Assembly (NCBI GenBank): GCA_002633025.1
Contig: NMRB01001400.1
Coordinates: forward strand, 63,032 to 127,031
Length of the DNA: 64,000 nt
Source of the DNA: Notospermus geniculatus
Taxonomy: Eukaryota; Nemertea; Pilidiophora; Heteronemertea; Lineidae
Direction: 5' to 3'
Under the pieces are notes generated by a model, which did not search any database, was not told the DNA's origin, and saw only the letters and a list, made by a program, of their open reading frames with translations. This document shows positions 24,530-37,300 of this stretch, piece after piece. Each line of letters opens with the position of its first letter. Position 1 is the stretch's first letter. Position numbers and translations under genes: made by a program.

Positions 24530-24709
24530 TCTCTTGGCAAGCTTACAAGTATCCATACTTTTGGAGAAAGGAGGAACGTACTAATGACTGGGTCCTTGAG
24601 TGGGGAAAGAAGGTAGCTCGACGTCATTCTGTCGCATGTCCCAATATGGAAAGTATGATAAGGCTAATCGCACAGACGAACAATCCAGACAGGGCGTATG
24701 AAATCATGT
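24530..24709 (+). CDS. Orphan internal exon candidate (about 60 aa)
   Basis: A clean acceptor (CCAATTGCAG) precedes, and a clean donor (ATCAT|GTAAGT) follows, an open stretch with ordinary protein composition rich in Trp, Arg and Tyr. Recognisable pieces are AYKYPYFWRKEE, WVLEWGKKVARRH and NNPDRAYEIM. The W..VA...H.V spacing and a DRAYEIM ending are loosely reminiscent of a death-fold domain; this is speculation. No partner exon was found within several kilobases on either side, so the host gene may have long introns, or this may be a relic. Confidence 0.4.
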
Positions 24710-27700
24710 AAGTGGATTTGCTGATGTACTCTTACTCATCGAGAGCGAGTCTGGATGGTACTTTTGGCCAGTCATTTGGCGTGGGTGGGTGACGAACTGG
24801 CGGGAGATCTAGCCTGCCGCTGTCGAACAAGGCGTGAGTTGGTGCCAAATCGGGTGTAAACGACTCTCATGATAGTGCGACTGGCATGACTGGTGCTAAA
24901 CCGGCGAGGTAGTAACTGTGAAGGTACCCTCATGACGAAATTGGTCAGTGAAGTGTAGAAGCAATGAAGCCCCGATAGGCCGATCATCTGGTCACGGTGC
25001 TAGCGCTATCGGCAAGACGGATTGAAATTCGTACTGCTTGGACAGACCGGGTACTGATCCTTTGTAAGGAATACGACCCTTGCATCAACGGTCATCAAAA
25101 GACCGCATCCTTTTTATGATGTGACGGCTGATCGTTCGAAGAAATACGGTTCTCATCTTTCATGGGCTTCTTGCTACCAGAGATTTTGGCGATGGTCTCC
25201 GCTCCAATGGGAAGCCATCATGTCGATTTCCGTACCATATCCCGAGTCTAAAAGCGTTAAATGATCCGTGTGGTCTGACGTGTACAACATGGATCGATAT
25301 TCACCCAGTGTCTGGGTCTGACACAGTGGTATCTTCCACATGATGAAGGGGGAGGCAGCCAGAATTATCACTGTGATGTACATGAACTACAGAATCTTGC
25401 CTCGAGGGACACTGCAGTGTTGTGTTAATGGCTTGTGTAATGTGCCCCACTACACCTACGAAATGTATTACGTAGATGGCCATTCAGCCGGGATGAAAGG
25501 TCATAAAAAACGAAACGTATACTGAGAATGCCTGCTGGTGACGGTCAGCCGTGATATTTTCTACCACCGTAGCAACCCCTCGCTGGGTTTCAGGACAGCA
25601 ATTAGTTGCCCTTCCCAGGTGGCGCTGGAGAGCAAGTCAGACACAGACAGACAGGGCAGCCAACTTTGGCACTGGGCCTACTTCGTTCGGAAATGATTCC
25701 AAATCAGCTCTTATGATTTGCTACATAATCACAATTTGCTTTTCCAATTACGGCTGCCTGATTTGATGATATTTGACATACCATTAACCAATAAACACAA
25801 TAGATCATAGACCTATAATTGGTCGTTTGGCAAGAATCATTGGCTCATTCGTCGCGACAGAAGCTTTGGGAAGACCAAAGTTAAAATGTGAAGCCTCATT
25901 TTAACGCCATTTTAGTCTACCACAGAACGCCAGACCGTTTAACCTTTGAATTCTGTCTAACCACGATCTGAAACTTGGCTCTCTTCGTGCATGTACATTA
26001 CATGCATTTCAAGCCCTAGAAAATGATCCTTCCTGAATTACCTACCCTCTAAACTCTCAGTACTCAAAGGTGCACTTCGTCGTCCTCTTATACGCAGTCT
26101 TGGTGCATTACAAGAGGGTGACGTTTCATGTCATGGCTTCTAGACTCATTCCTATGTTCGTTCCACAAGCGACCAATACAGGGAAAGTCCTGTAACCTTG
26201 GAGTGGAATGGCTGGAATCATAAGGTGGTTGCATGAACGAAAGCTGTACTAAAACACTACTGCCGTGAAAGCTTCTCGAATGGCGTTCTTGCGTTGCTGG
26301 AAGTGGTATCGTAAAAACACTTTGTGAGATTACAAAATGTTTACCTGAGCGGTACACCGATCTGTATCATGGTACTGCGCTTTACATCAGCCTCACGGTG
26401 GGTTTGGGGGCATTTTCGAGGTGTCTGGGAGTCTGATGAACAGGTGGCAAACAATCTCCCCTCAAAAACAGTCTTTCAGATTTGAAAAACGTCCCTCCAC
26501 AGAGGGATTTGGGCATTCCGCACTTGATTGCGACCCACACCTCGGCTCAGGACTTGACCAAACATAGTGCCACGGACCGGAGGTGACGGACCGAAGGTCT
26601 CATAAGGGGAGGTAACAAAGCTGTAGTAATACGGTCACCAATAATGCACTGGCTGGCATACATGTACTTTTACAGTCTGCTGACCGGTTTCCAAACGCAC
26701 ATTTGAAAGATATCTACTAGTAAGCAATAGGAGCTGTCAGTCAGTTGACCAATAGGAGTCACTACGGCCCAATTCAATGGCTAGCAGACCCATTCACAGT
26801 TGACTGAGCACCAATCAGGAGAATTTTCTATTGTATTGGTCCGCTAGTGCTGCCGTCTTTTGGAGTAAGCGCGGCTGACCGCTCCTATTGCCAGGAACAA
26901 CAAAGGGAGGCTCTTACTCTCGACTTTTGTCTTTGTTATTCCTCTGAGTAACCTGCTCGTACCTCGCGACTCCGAACGCCGAGTCATCATTTAGGCCTAC
27001 CTCATGAGGGCCTCCAACCTCACGGAGATCCATGATTAAGAATCTTGCCTTTGATACAGCAAGATCATCATTATAAAGTCTGAGTTAAGTTTATACAATG
27101 TTTTAATTCGCCCACTTTAACTTGCTCATCAGCTCAGGGCTGGCTCAAGGTAGCAAACATTAAAAGATCTTCGCAGCTCGTTCGGTAAGCCGATCCAGCC
27201 GCCGTTTTTCTACCTTAGTTATATTTGAGGAACCCGGCATTGCAGCCATATATATAAACGCCGCGCTGGTGAGCGTCAGAGACTCTCGATTCGCCTACCC
27301 CATCCCGCAGTAGGCCCTCGGACTTCACAAACAGGTAGATGGAATCTTGTACGTATTACGTCTCTTACTTTTCTTGCATGAAAATTCTTAATTAGTCACC
27401 GAAGACGGTTCAAATTTTCGGACATAGAGGGGATTTACTGATGGTTAATTGTGCTGAGTGAAGCACAGCGATGGTTGCTTACTTAGAGTAAGGCGTGTAC
27501 CTGGGGCTGAATTAGATGTATGAAACTATATCTGTGAACATCTGCGGGTTTAGCATCCCTGGGACGGGCACCTTGGTTATGCGCCATATTGCACGAACAG
27601 CGATGGAACTCTGGGTGCACCATGGATGCGATCTGGAGATTGGGGGAGGGTTCTTCTGGGCGAGGGGCATCTGTTTTCAAATCACTTGAAGACATTGACA

Positions 27701-28529
27701 TCCTCTTCAAACATTACATCTCCTGACATGAACTTTTTGTCTCGGTAACTGATTTGGTTCCGTTGATCGGCCATCGTGGTCTTTGAGAAAGATTCGCTGC
27801 ACTTTCGTCCGATGACCGACTTACCCTTCTCAGTCTCTTTAACTTACATGTTTACATTCTAATCTGATCGGCTCTTCGGTACCTCATTTCGTCAGAAATA
27901 GATTCTGCTTGTCTCATCAAACAGCCGAAAGTACCAATGACACTATAAAGTGTGACGGGAGAGAATCTCTCTTCTTGAGTAATCTTAAAGCTCCGAGGTC
28001 GCTGCTCCCTCAGTGCCTCCACCTCACCCCGTTGCTGACAGTCTGCTAGAGGACATATGCCTGACAAGAGGGTTGGGCCGTAATCCATCCATTTATAGCT
28101 TGGCACTTGGCTTCTGTCGTTTTCAATCCACTCTCGACGCCTTGGCGAGTTTGCAACCGTCATAAAGATTATGTATCACGGGTATTTTCACGGGCCACGA
28201 AAATCATTGTTTATTTACATTTTGTTTGTTTGTGTCTTGTCTTTCTTTGTCTTATGAGTAATTTGTTGGTGGCATGCTCCTCTAGATTCTTTTGACACCG
28301 AAACTATTCAATTTGGTGGTTTGGCATGTCCCAAAAGTCCAAAATAAATTAATGTAAACATCCATGTTTACAAACATTGAATGTAAACAATGAAGTCGTG
28401 ATACATTATCTTTAAGGTCATTTTTCCTGCATCGATGTACCAAATAAGTAACCTCTGATGTGCTGTGTGTTTGATTTATCAATGATACTTGTGTGAGACT
28501 GTGTGAAAAATCATTCGTTCAATGAGGAA
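24710..28529. other. No gene seen
   Basis: Short frames only. No continuation of the 24.5-kb exon was recognised. Confidence 0.5.
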
Positions 28530-29445
28530 CTCTGTGGATAGAGAATGTGTGAATCACGAATGCTGTGGATAGAGAATGTGTGAACTACGAATGCTGTGGA
28601 TAGAGAATGTGTGAACGACGAATGCTGTGGATAGAAAATGTGTGAACCACGAAAATGCTGCACGACGAATGCAGTGGATAGAGAATGTGTGAACCACGAA
28701 TGCTGTGGATAGAGAATGTGTGAACCACGAATGTTGTGGTTAGAGAATGTGTGAACTACGAATGCTGTGGATAGGGAATGCGTGAACCACAAAAGTTGTG
28801 AAAAATGAGGGAATGATAATATCAGCTCTCTGGATAAGGAGTAGTTGACCGTGAATCACGTAAACGATATCTGGATCGTAATCGCTGTGAATGTGACGAT
28901 GACGAATGCTGTGGATAGTAAATATGCGAATGGACGCTGTCATATGACGAATACTGTGGATAATTAATGCGTGACTGACGATTGCAGTGGAAATAGTTAA
29001 TTTGTGAATGACGAATACTGTGGATAGTGAATGTGTGAATGACGAATGCTGTGGGTGGAAAATGTGTGAATGACGAATGCTGAGGATAGAGAATGTGAAT
29101 GACGGATACTGTTGATAGTGAATGTGAATGACGAATACTGTTGATAGTGAATGTGAATGACGAATACTGTGGATAGTTAATGTGTGAATGACGAATACTT
29201 TTGATAGTGAATGTGACTGACGAATACTGTGGATACATGTAGTTAATGTGTGAATGACGAATACTGTGGATAGTGAATGTGACTGGCGAATACTGTGGAT
29301 AGTTAATGTGTGAATGACGAATATTGTTGATAGTGAATGTGAATGACCAATACTGTGGATAGTGAATGTGTGAATGACGAATGCTGCGGGTAGTTGTGTG
29401 AATGACGTATATTGTTGATAGTGAATGTGCGAATTGTGTATACTG
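28530..29445. repeat. 31-bp minisatellite, about 28 units
   Basis: The basic unit is ATGCTGTGGATAGAGAATGT followed by GTGAACCACGA in the left third. It becomes ATACTGTGGATAGTGAATGT plus GTGAATGACGA in the right part, with frequent 29-bp variants lacking GT. Long apparent open frames on the minus strand come from the repeat and are not genes. Confidence 0.9.
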
Positions 29446-29941
29446 CGGTTAGTTACATGTATCATGTGATTGACGATTGTGCTGTGGATAGCGAATAGTA
29501 TACGGTACACAGTGCATTGTCAGTGCACGAATACAGGAGATTCATGGACAGTGATACCTTTTATGAAAAGGGATGACCCTGTCTTGAGTTCTAATGAGGA
29601 ATGGCCCGCGATGCAATCATGGTACCAATCAGGCATCCTGAGATCGTCCCTCGCATACCTTCATACCATGACAATGGTAAACAGGCACCTAGCTGGAACT
29701 TGTTCTATGTTATGCTCGGTGCCTTCACAACCAAACAGCGAACATGCATATGCCTGCACCATTAGGTATATTTGTTGCTACAGGTAACAGCAACGTTACC
29801 GATTTGGCAAGAAGAGTTTATCTTGTGTGTCAGGCCAACTGGGGGAAATGCCGCGAAAACATTATGTTGAACTCGTAATACTCTTTAGTGAGAGTGCAAA
29901 TCCTTCCTCCTGGATGTTTTTTTTCAGGGGAATTCGAGGAG

Positions 29942-30179
29942 ATACGGGAGAATCCAACTTACCTCGACGCAAGTCCATGTCATAAAATTTTTCTAAGTTC
30001 TAATAATACCGTAATATAGAGGGTAGCATAATGGTAAATGGAACAGCTTGTAGTACACCTAAGCTGTTCCATCTACCATTATGCTACCCCTACTATATTA
30101 GGCCCCCTACGATATTTTTAGAACTTACAAAATTCTTATGACGTGGACTCGCGTCGAGGTAAGTTGGATTCTCCCGTAT
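29942..30179. mobile_element. 238-bp long-arm foldback element
   Basis: The left arm ATACGGGAGAATCCAACTTA, through CCTCGACGC and TCCATGTCATAA, pairs with the right arm ending GTTGGATTCTCCCGTAT. The inner arms pair as well: GGGTAGCATAATGGTAAATG with CATCTACCATTATGCTACCC. TA at each end fits a TA-target family. Confidence 0.8.
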
Positions 30180-30735
30180 GTTCAACTTGACCGCATCACT
30201 CTTATTTGCGAAGTTGTACTGAGAATACTGGATAAACACACTGCTGGCGCTACCTTTTGGCGTAAATCAGTAATCGTACTCCGTATCTTTCACTGTCAGT
30301 GCGTTCTTCCTTGTGATCCTCTGAATAAAACGCAAGGGTTGGGCCAGGAAGCCAGATACAATGTATTTTTGGCGTGTCCTATCTCATCCACCCCAAGTAC
30401 CACTTGATCATCTTTTAATGATACCGACCTCGCCACTCTATAGAACGGTGGTATTTTTGTTCCATCTGTTGAGCGATATGATTGATTTGCCTTACCTGGA
30501 GAAAGGCTACCAAGGTGATTTATATCCATTGAGAATATCTATGGCAAGATTGGTAATAAATGATCGATCTGAAACTCTGTGAAACGATCAGAACTATGTT
30601 TTGAGGTGATCGATTTACGGTTCCTGTAACCGCAATACATCAGTTGGTCAGACCACGGTGGGTGGTAACGCTTCCTTCTCCAACAAAATGGTGGTCAGAG
30701 AACCCGGATGGCAAAAATGTGGCGATTTTTAGCTA

Positions 30736-31006
30736 CACTGTTAGAAGTAACAGAGGATTTTGCAGAAAATTCCTGCAGCAGAGTCTCAGGGACTGGATCA
30801 GCTCTGTAAAATTACAGACTTAATTGACTGGAGGCTGACCAAATTATATTTTCATACTGCTCTCAGAAAGCATCATTATGGAAAGTCCAATTGAGTCCAA
30901 CCAATACAGGAAAACATAAATCATAGCATATGTAAATTTACAGAAAGTTCTGGGGACTCTGGTGCAGGCAGTTTCTGTGAAATTATTACAATAATTTCTA
31001 ACAGTG
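30736..31006. mobile_element. Foldback element with CACTGTTAGAA ends, in the giant gene's upstream region
   Basis: The ends CACTGTTAGAA and TTCTAACAGTG are inverted repeats, and the arms continue imperfectly (CAGAAAATTCCTGCAGCAGAGTC against GACTCTGGTGCAGGCAGTTTCTG). About 271 bp, non-coding. It sits about 250 bases upstream of the probable splice acceptor of the giant exon. Confidence 0.65.
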
Positions 31007-31234
31007 AAGGGGTTGACCAACTCATATGCAATGTTCAAGTCCTGCTGCCTCGATCATCACTTGAAGAAGCAACTGTATTCCACCACTCATTTACAGGTTA
31101 ACCTTGCCAAAGATATAGAAGTGTCTCGGTGTTGGAAAGGAAATAAAGAGGAAATCCTCCTTGGCCAGCGATTTACCCCATGCCGTATAACTGGGGGTAG
31201 TATATCCATTTTTTTCACCTGCTCATGACATCTA

Positions 31235-31251
31235 CGTTTCTATCGTTTCAG
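31235..31251 (+). other. Probable 3' splice site before the giant-gene exon
   Basis: A pyrimidine-rich run ends in TTTCAG, with AG at 31250-31251, 92 bases before the giant ATG. If used, the large exon starts at 31252 with a 92-nt 5' leader, and one or more noncoding exons lie upstream. No promoter could be identified. Without a transcript this remains a good-looking site only. Confidence 0.5.
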
Positions 31252-31343
31252 AGTTCGCACTAAGATTCCTGCATCTACTGGGAACTATTAGACTCTCGCC
31301 CAACACGCTGGCTTCCTTTCCTAATTCGGATAACCCTTAACGT

Positions 31344-34300
31344 ATGGATCCTGTTGCGGTGGACCCTGGGCCAGACGGAAGTCTTGGAGGTAAGAAAGAC
31401 TACGACAAATCCTACGAAACTGACAAAAGCAAATTGGAAACGTATGAGCAGTTGGATGATGGGAAATTAAAGGAGCAGAACCATGGCCAAGGGGGTGTGG
31501 ATGGTAAACTCAATGACGTAGAGAAAATGGAGGTAGATCAGAGGGGCGACGAGAGTGGTGGGAGAGAGGTAAAGGACGAGGCGGAGGAGGAAAGCACAGG
31601 TATCTTGGAAGAAGTGGAGAAATTTCGTGATCCAAACGTTGTTGTTGTAAATGGTACGTATTTGAAGCAAGAACAAACCACAGATCAACCACAGGCAGCG
31701 GGAGAGGAGCACCTTGGTGCTGCAGCTTCGTCTTCTGTGCCTGTGGAAGAGAAACACGAGATGGAACCGCTTAGAGAGGAAACGACGCCACCGGCTGCGG
31801 CTGATGAGGAAACAAGACTGGAAACACCAGAAGCCCAAGTAGAGGTCAAGCACGGAAGACCTGCGTCTACTGCGTCCGCGGAGCCTTCGGAAGGGACTTC
31901 GTCGATTTCAGATGAACACAAAAGCAGTGGTGCTAGCGCTACCCTTTTTGGTAGTCTCAGGAGATCCTTCGGTAAGGGCAAAAAAGACAAGGACGAGGAA
32001 CAAGCGGATGAGAAGCCGAAGAAAAAACGGAAGGGCAAGAAAGGAAAGAAAAAGAAGGGTAGTGAACAGCCAGAGGAGCTGGCTGAACCTCCAAAGGACG
32101 CCGAGAAGAAGGAAACCGAGGCAGCAGCGGAGCCTGAGGAGAAAGACGGTAAAAAGAAACGGAAGAAGAAGATAAAGGTGTTCAGTTTCAAGAAGAAGCC
32201 TGAAGATGAAGCGGAGGAGAAGGATCAACCTCGGGAAGATGTGAAACCAGAAGAGGCAGCACCAGAAAGCGCTGTTGAACCACCTACAGCGACAGAACCT
32301 GAGGCAGCAACTGTCACCACACCGTCCACTGAACAGCAGGAAGAGCAGGCTGAGCCAATGGAGTCTTCTGAGACAAGAGAACCTGAAATGGAACACACTC
32401 AGGAATTACAACAACCTCAGGAAGAGGAGGAGTCTCTCTTAGATGCTATCAAGAATATTCCATTGGAAAGCCCCGGTGCTGGTGGGGTTGTGGTCGTAGG
32501 GTTTGAGACAGCCCCTGCCGTAGAACACCAGCCGGATGAAATTGAACCTGTGGCGGATAAACCGGTGGAGGAACCTCCCGAGGAGGAGGAAAAGAAAGAT
32601 GCCGAGAAGCCCTTGGATAGGCCTGAACAAGAAGAGGCCGATACATCAAATATATCGGACCGGCTGGAAAGCTTCAAGGAGGAGTTGATTGAAGCTATGA
32701 ACGCAGATAACCCTGAAACTGGGATTTCACTTTCTGCAGGAATTGGAATTGGTGTCGCTGCTGGAGGGCAAGCGACGGAAACAACTGAGGTGGAAGAGCC
32801 GAAGGAGGAACCCCCTGCTGTAGATGAGAAAGAACCGGTTGAGGTGCAAGCGGAAGCTGACCTTGAGGTCAAAGGAGAGGTCAAGGTTGATGTTCCAAGT
32901 GTTGCTATCGGTGCGGCAGTCGATGCTGAAGCAGAGGGTGCGAAGGGGAAGAAGAAGAAAAAGAAGAAGCGAAAAAGCAAATTGTTCAGTTTCAAGAAGG
33001 AAAAAACGGATGAACAGAAGGAAAAATATGAGAAACCAGCAGATGAGCCGGCCACAGACGAACACAAGCACGAAGGTGATGAGAAACCCAAAGATGAAGA
33101 TGATGATCACAAATTCAAATTCAAACTTCCAAGTTTCCATTTTGGTAAACACAAGCATGAAGAGCCGGACAAACCAGAGCCTGAGGTTAAGCTCATTTTA
33201 GAAACAGGTGGAGCTGCAGTCGAGGAACCCAGAAAAGATGATCATGATCATGAACATAAACACAAGTTCAAACTTCCGAGCTTTCATTTTGGTAAACATA
33301 AACATGACGAGAAAGGAACTGCGCCTTCTTCAGAAAGAAGTGAAGATGTCATTGTATCCCCTCCGAGAGGGACGATTCCTGCCCCTGTGAAACCAGTTCA
33401 CGTGGAAGGGGAGGAGCCATCGGTGCCAGATCTTCAGGTTGAGGTTGGAGTGGAGGAACCTTCTCCTTTACCTGAACTGGACATTGGTTTTGCCGTACCT
33501 GAACCTGAGCTTGAGATTGTGGTGAAGGCAGAGGCACCCAAACCAAGACTTGATATTGAAGAACCAGACACGATACCCCCAGCAGATAAACCTGATATAG
33601 AACCAAGAGTAAGAGTAATAATAGACACACCCACTGAGCCTGTGGATGTGGGGGTAGAGAAGAAAGGCGAACCTAAGGAAGAGGAAGTAGATAAGGACAA
33701 GCCTGAGGATGATAAGGGTGTAACGGTAGAACATAAAGCCGGCTTCAAACTTCCTAGTTTTCATTTCGGCAAAGGAAAACCAAAGAAAGACAAAAAGAAA
33801 AAGAAGAAAAAGGATAAAGAGGAGGAAGAAAAAGCCGAACCCGAGGAAGACGAACATAAACACAAATTCAAGCTCCCAAGTTTCCATTTCGGAAAACACA
33901 AACATGAAAAGCCGGACACGGGAGCAGAGCCGGAGATAAAGCTGGTGTTGGAGACTCCTGTCGTTCCACAGCCAGAGGTGGAAGGGGCAGTTGAGGCTTC
34001 AGCAGATATCGAGAAACCCGATGAGGAAAAACCAGCAAAGGAACCTGAACATGAACACAAACACAAATTCAAACTCCCAAGCTTTGGGCTTGGTGGTCAC
34101 AAACATGAGAAACCGGAAGTCGAGGGCGAGGAAAAGCCTAAAACCCCAACAGACCAGCCAGAAATTAAACTCGTCCTGGAGACACCAGAGCCCCCTTCTG
34201 TTGATGTCTCCGGGGAGGTAGATGTACCAAAACCTGGGGTGGAAGGCGCAGTTGCTGTGGAGGAACCAGCTGGAGATGATGGAGCGAGACCTCCGTCAAT

Positions 34301-37300
34301 CCTGTTGGTTCTTGAGAAACCAGAAGAGACAGATGCCGACCATGAGCATAAACACAAATTCAAGCTACCAAGCTTTGGTTTCAAGAAACCTAAACATGAG
34401 CACGAGGGTGAGGAAGTCGAGGCAGGGACTCCCACTGAACCTGTCATCAAACTGGAACTCGAAACCCCCGAAACACCAGAAATCCCTGAGCCGGAGATGG
34501 CCATCGAAGTTCAAGCCACCGCTGAAGTTGATGAAGACAAAGACGGCGAGGAGATTCCTAGTGTAGAGCCGCCCGCAGGAGAGATTGACATCCAATTTGA
34601 ACCACCTGAAATTCCCAAACCAGAGATTGATCTCAGTATTGATGCTGGTGCAGATGTAAAAGAGGTCACACCACCCCGACCCCAGTCAGAAATCATACTT
34701 CTCGTAGAGACGCCTGAAAAGCCAAAGGTAGAAGTTGAAGGGGAAGGCGCGAGGCCGGTTTCCCTTCTGGTTGTTGAGCCACCAGAGCCGAAAGAGGACA
34801 AGGGTGTAAAGAAGAAATCTAGCTTTAGAATACCGAGTTTCAGTTTCGGGAAGAAACGAGACAAGCCGAAGGTTGAGAAGAGAAAGAAGGATGACCAAGA
34901 AGAGGAAGAAAAGGAGGAGGAGGAGAAACCAAAAGATGAACATAAACACAAGTTCAAACTTCCCAGTTTCCACTTTGGTGGTAAACACAAACACGAGAAA
35001 CCAGATGCTGATGCTCCTGAGATAAAGCTGGTGTTGGAAACACCGGAGGTACCGCAGGCTCCAGAACCGGCCGCCGAAGGGACAGGGGTTGTTGACGTCG
35101 ATGTCAAGGAGCCGAAAGTCGAGGAAGTGATTCCTGAAATTCCCCGACCAGAGGGAGAACTTCTCATCAAGGCATCAGCTGATGTTAAAGAACCCGATGT
35201 TGAGACACCAGAGCTTGTCATGGATGTACCCGAACCTGGCGGTGTTGACGCCTCGGCAGAAATTGGCGAACCTGTTGTTGTGACACCTGAAGTGGAACAT
35301 CCTCCTGATATCAAACTGGTCTTAGAGATGCCTGACGTTGACAAAGACAAAGATGACAAGAAAGAAAAGAGGAAGTCTGGAGCAAGTGATGATGGTGATC
35401 ACAAACACAAACATAAGTTCAAGCTCCCAAGCTTTCCCAGCTTTCATTTCGGTGGTAAGCATAAGAGACCAAAATCTGAACACGAGGACAAAGAGCCAGC
35501 AGAGATAAAGCTTGTCCTCGAGACTCCTGAAAAGCCTGAGCCAGAGGTGGCAGTTGTTGGTGAGATAGAAACGCCAAAGATTGAAGGAGGTGAGGCTGAT
35601 ATGAAGTTGGTAGTTGATGCCCCAGACTTGCCAGAGATTCCAGAACCTGAGGGTGAACTTGTCGTGAAGGCCTCTGCCGACATTGAGGAACCTGAGATTG
35701 AAATGCATGAGCCTGAGGCTCAGAGTCCACCTGAATTCAAACTCGTCATGGAAGTACCTGATGTTGACGTTCCAGCTGACAAGGATGACAAGAAAGAAAA
35801 ACACAAGTTTAAACTTCCAGGTCTTCATTTCGGTGGAAAGGGACATCCTGAGCACGAGGGGAAAGAGCCAGCAGAGATCAAACTTGTCATCGAGACTCCT
35901 GAAAAGCCTGAGCCAGAGGTAGCCATTGTTGGTGAGATTGAAAAGCCAAAGATAGAGGGCGATCAGCCTGAGGTACAGTTAGTTTTAGATACTCCAGACC
36001 TCCCTGAGATTCCAGAACCCGAAGTCGAGCTCGAGGTGAAAGCCACGGCTGACGTAGAGGAGCCTGAAATTGAGAAGCCTGAGATTGAAGGTGAAGGTCC
36101 ACCTGAAATGAAGCTTGTCATGGAAGTTCCGAGTGTCGATGTTTCAACTGACAAAGATGACAAGAAAGAAAAGAGAAAATCTGCCGCCAGTGATGATGGT
36201 GACCATAAACACAAACATAAGTTCAAGCTCCCAAGCTTTCCCAGCTTTCATTTTGGTGGTAAGCATAAGAGACCAAAATCAGAACACGAGGACAAAGAGC
36301 CAGCAGAGATAAAACTTGTCCTCGAGACTCCTGAAAAGCCTGAACCAGAGGTGGCCATTGTTGGTGAGGTAGATAAGCCAAAGATTGAAGGAGGTGAAGC
36401 TGATGTGAAACTGGTAGTTGATACCCCAGACCTCCCTGAGATCCCAGAGCCTGAGGGCGAGCTGGTCGTGAAGGCCTCTGCTGACGTTGAGGAGCCTGAA
36501 ATTGAGAAGCCTGAGATTGAAGGAGCTGCAGGGCCACCTGAAATGAAGCTTGTCATGGAAGTTCCGAGTGTCGATGTTTCAACTGACAAGGACAAAGATG
36601 ATAAGAAAGAAAAGAGAAAATCTGGCAAATTCAAGTTACCAAAGTTACCAAGCTTTCATTTCGGTGGTAAGCATAAGAGACCCAAGTCAGAACACGAGGA
36701 CAAAGAGCCAGCAGAGATAAAGCTTGTCCTCGAGACTCCTGAAAAACCTGAGCCAGAGGTGGCCATTGTTGGTGAGATTGAAAAACCAAAGATAGAAGGG
36801 GACCAGCCTGAGGTACAGTTAGTTATGGATGTTCCAGACCTCCCAGAGATCCCACAGCCTGAAGGCGAGCTAGTTGTAAAGGGCTCAGCTGAAATTGAGG
36901 AACCTGACCTCCCTGAGATTCCAGAACCCGAAGTGGAGCTTGAGGTGAAAGCCACCCCTGATGTTGAGGTACCTGAAATTGAGAAACCTGAGATTGAAGG
37001 AGCGGGTCCACCTGAAATAAAGCTTGTCATGGAAGTACCTGTTGACGAAGATGACAAGAAAGAAAAGAGAAAATCTGGAGCCAGTGATGATGATGACCAT
37101 AAACACAAACATAAGTTCAAACTTCCAAGTTTTCATTTCGGTGGTAAGCATAAGAGACCAAAATCAGAACACGAGGACAAAGAGCCAGCAGAGATAAAAC
37201 TTGTCCTCGAGACTCCTGAAAAGCCTGAACCAGAGGTGGCCATTGTTGGTGAGGTTGAAAAGCCAAAGATAGAAGGAGACGAACCTGGGGTACAATTAGT

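Noticed and set aside
28530-29445. CRISPR-like spaced repeats
   Set aside because: The units are contiguous diverging tandem repeats with no unique spacers, in an animal genome.
28511-29510. Minus-strand frames of 93, 256 and 138 codons with IHSIRHSHSLST-like repeats
   Set aside because: They translate the 31-bp minisatellite. Period 31 is not a multiple of three, and 29-bp variants shift the frame.
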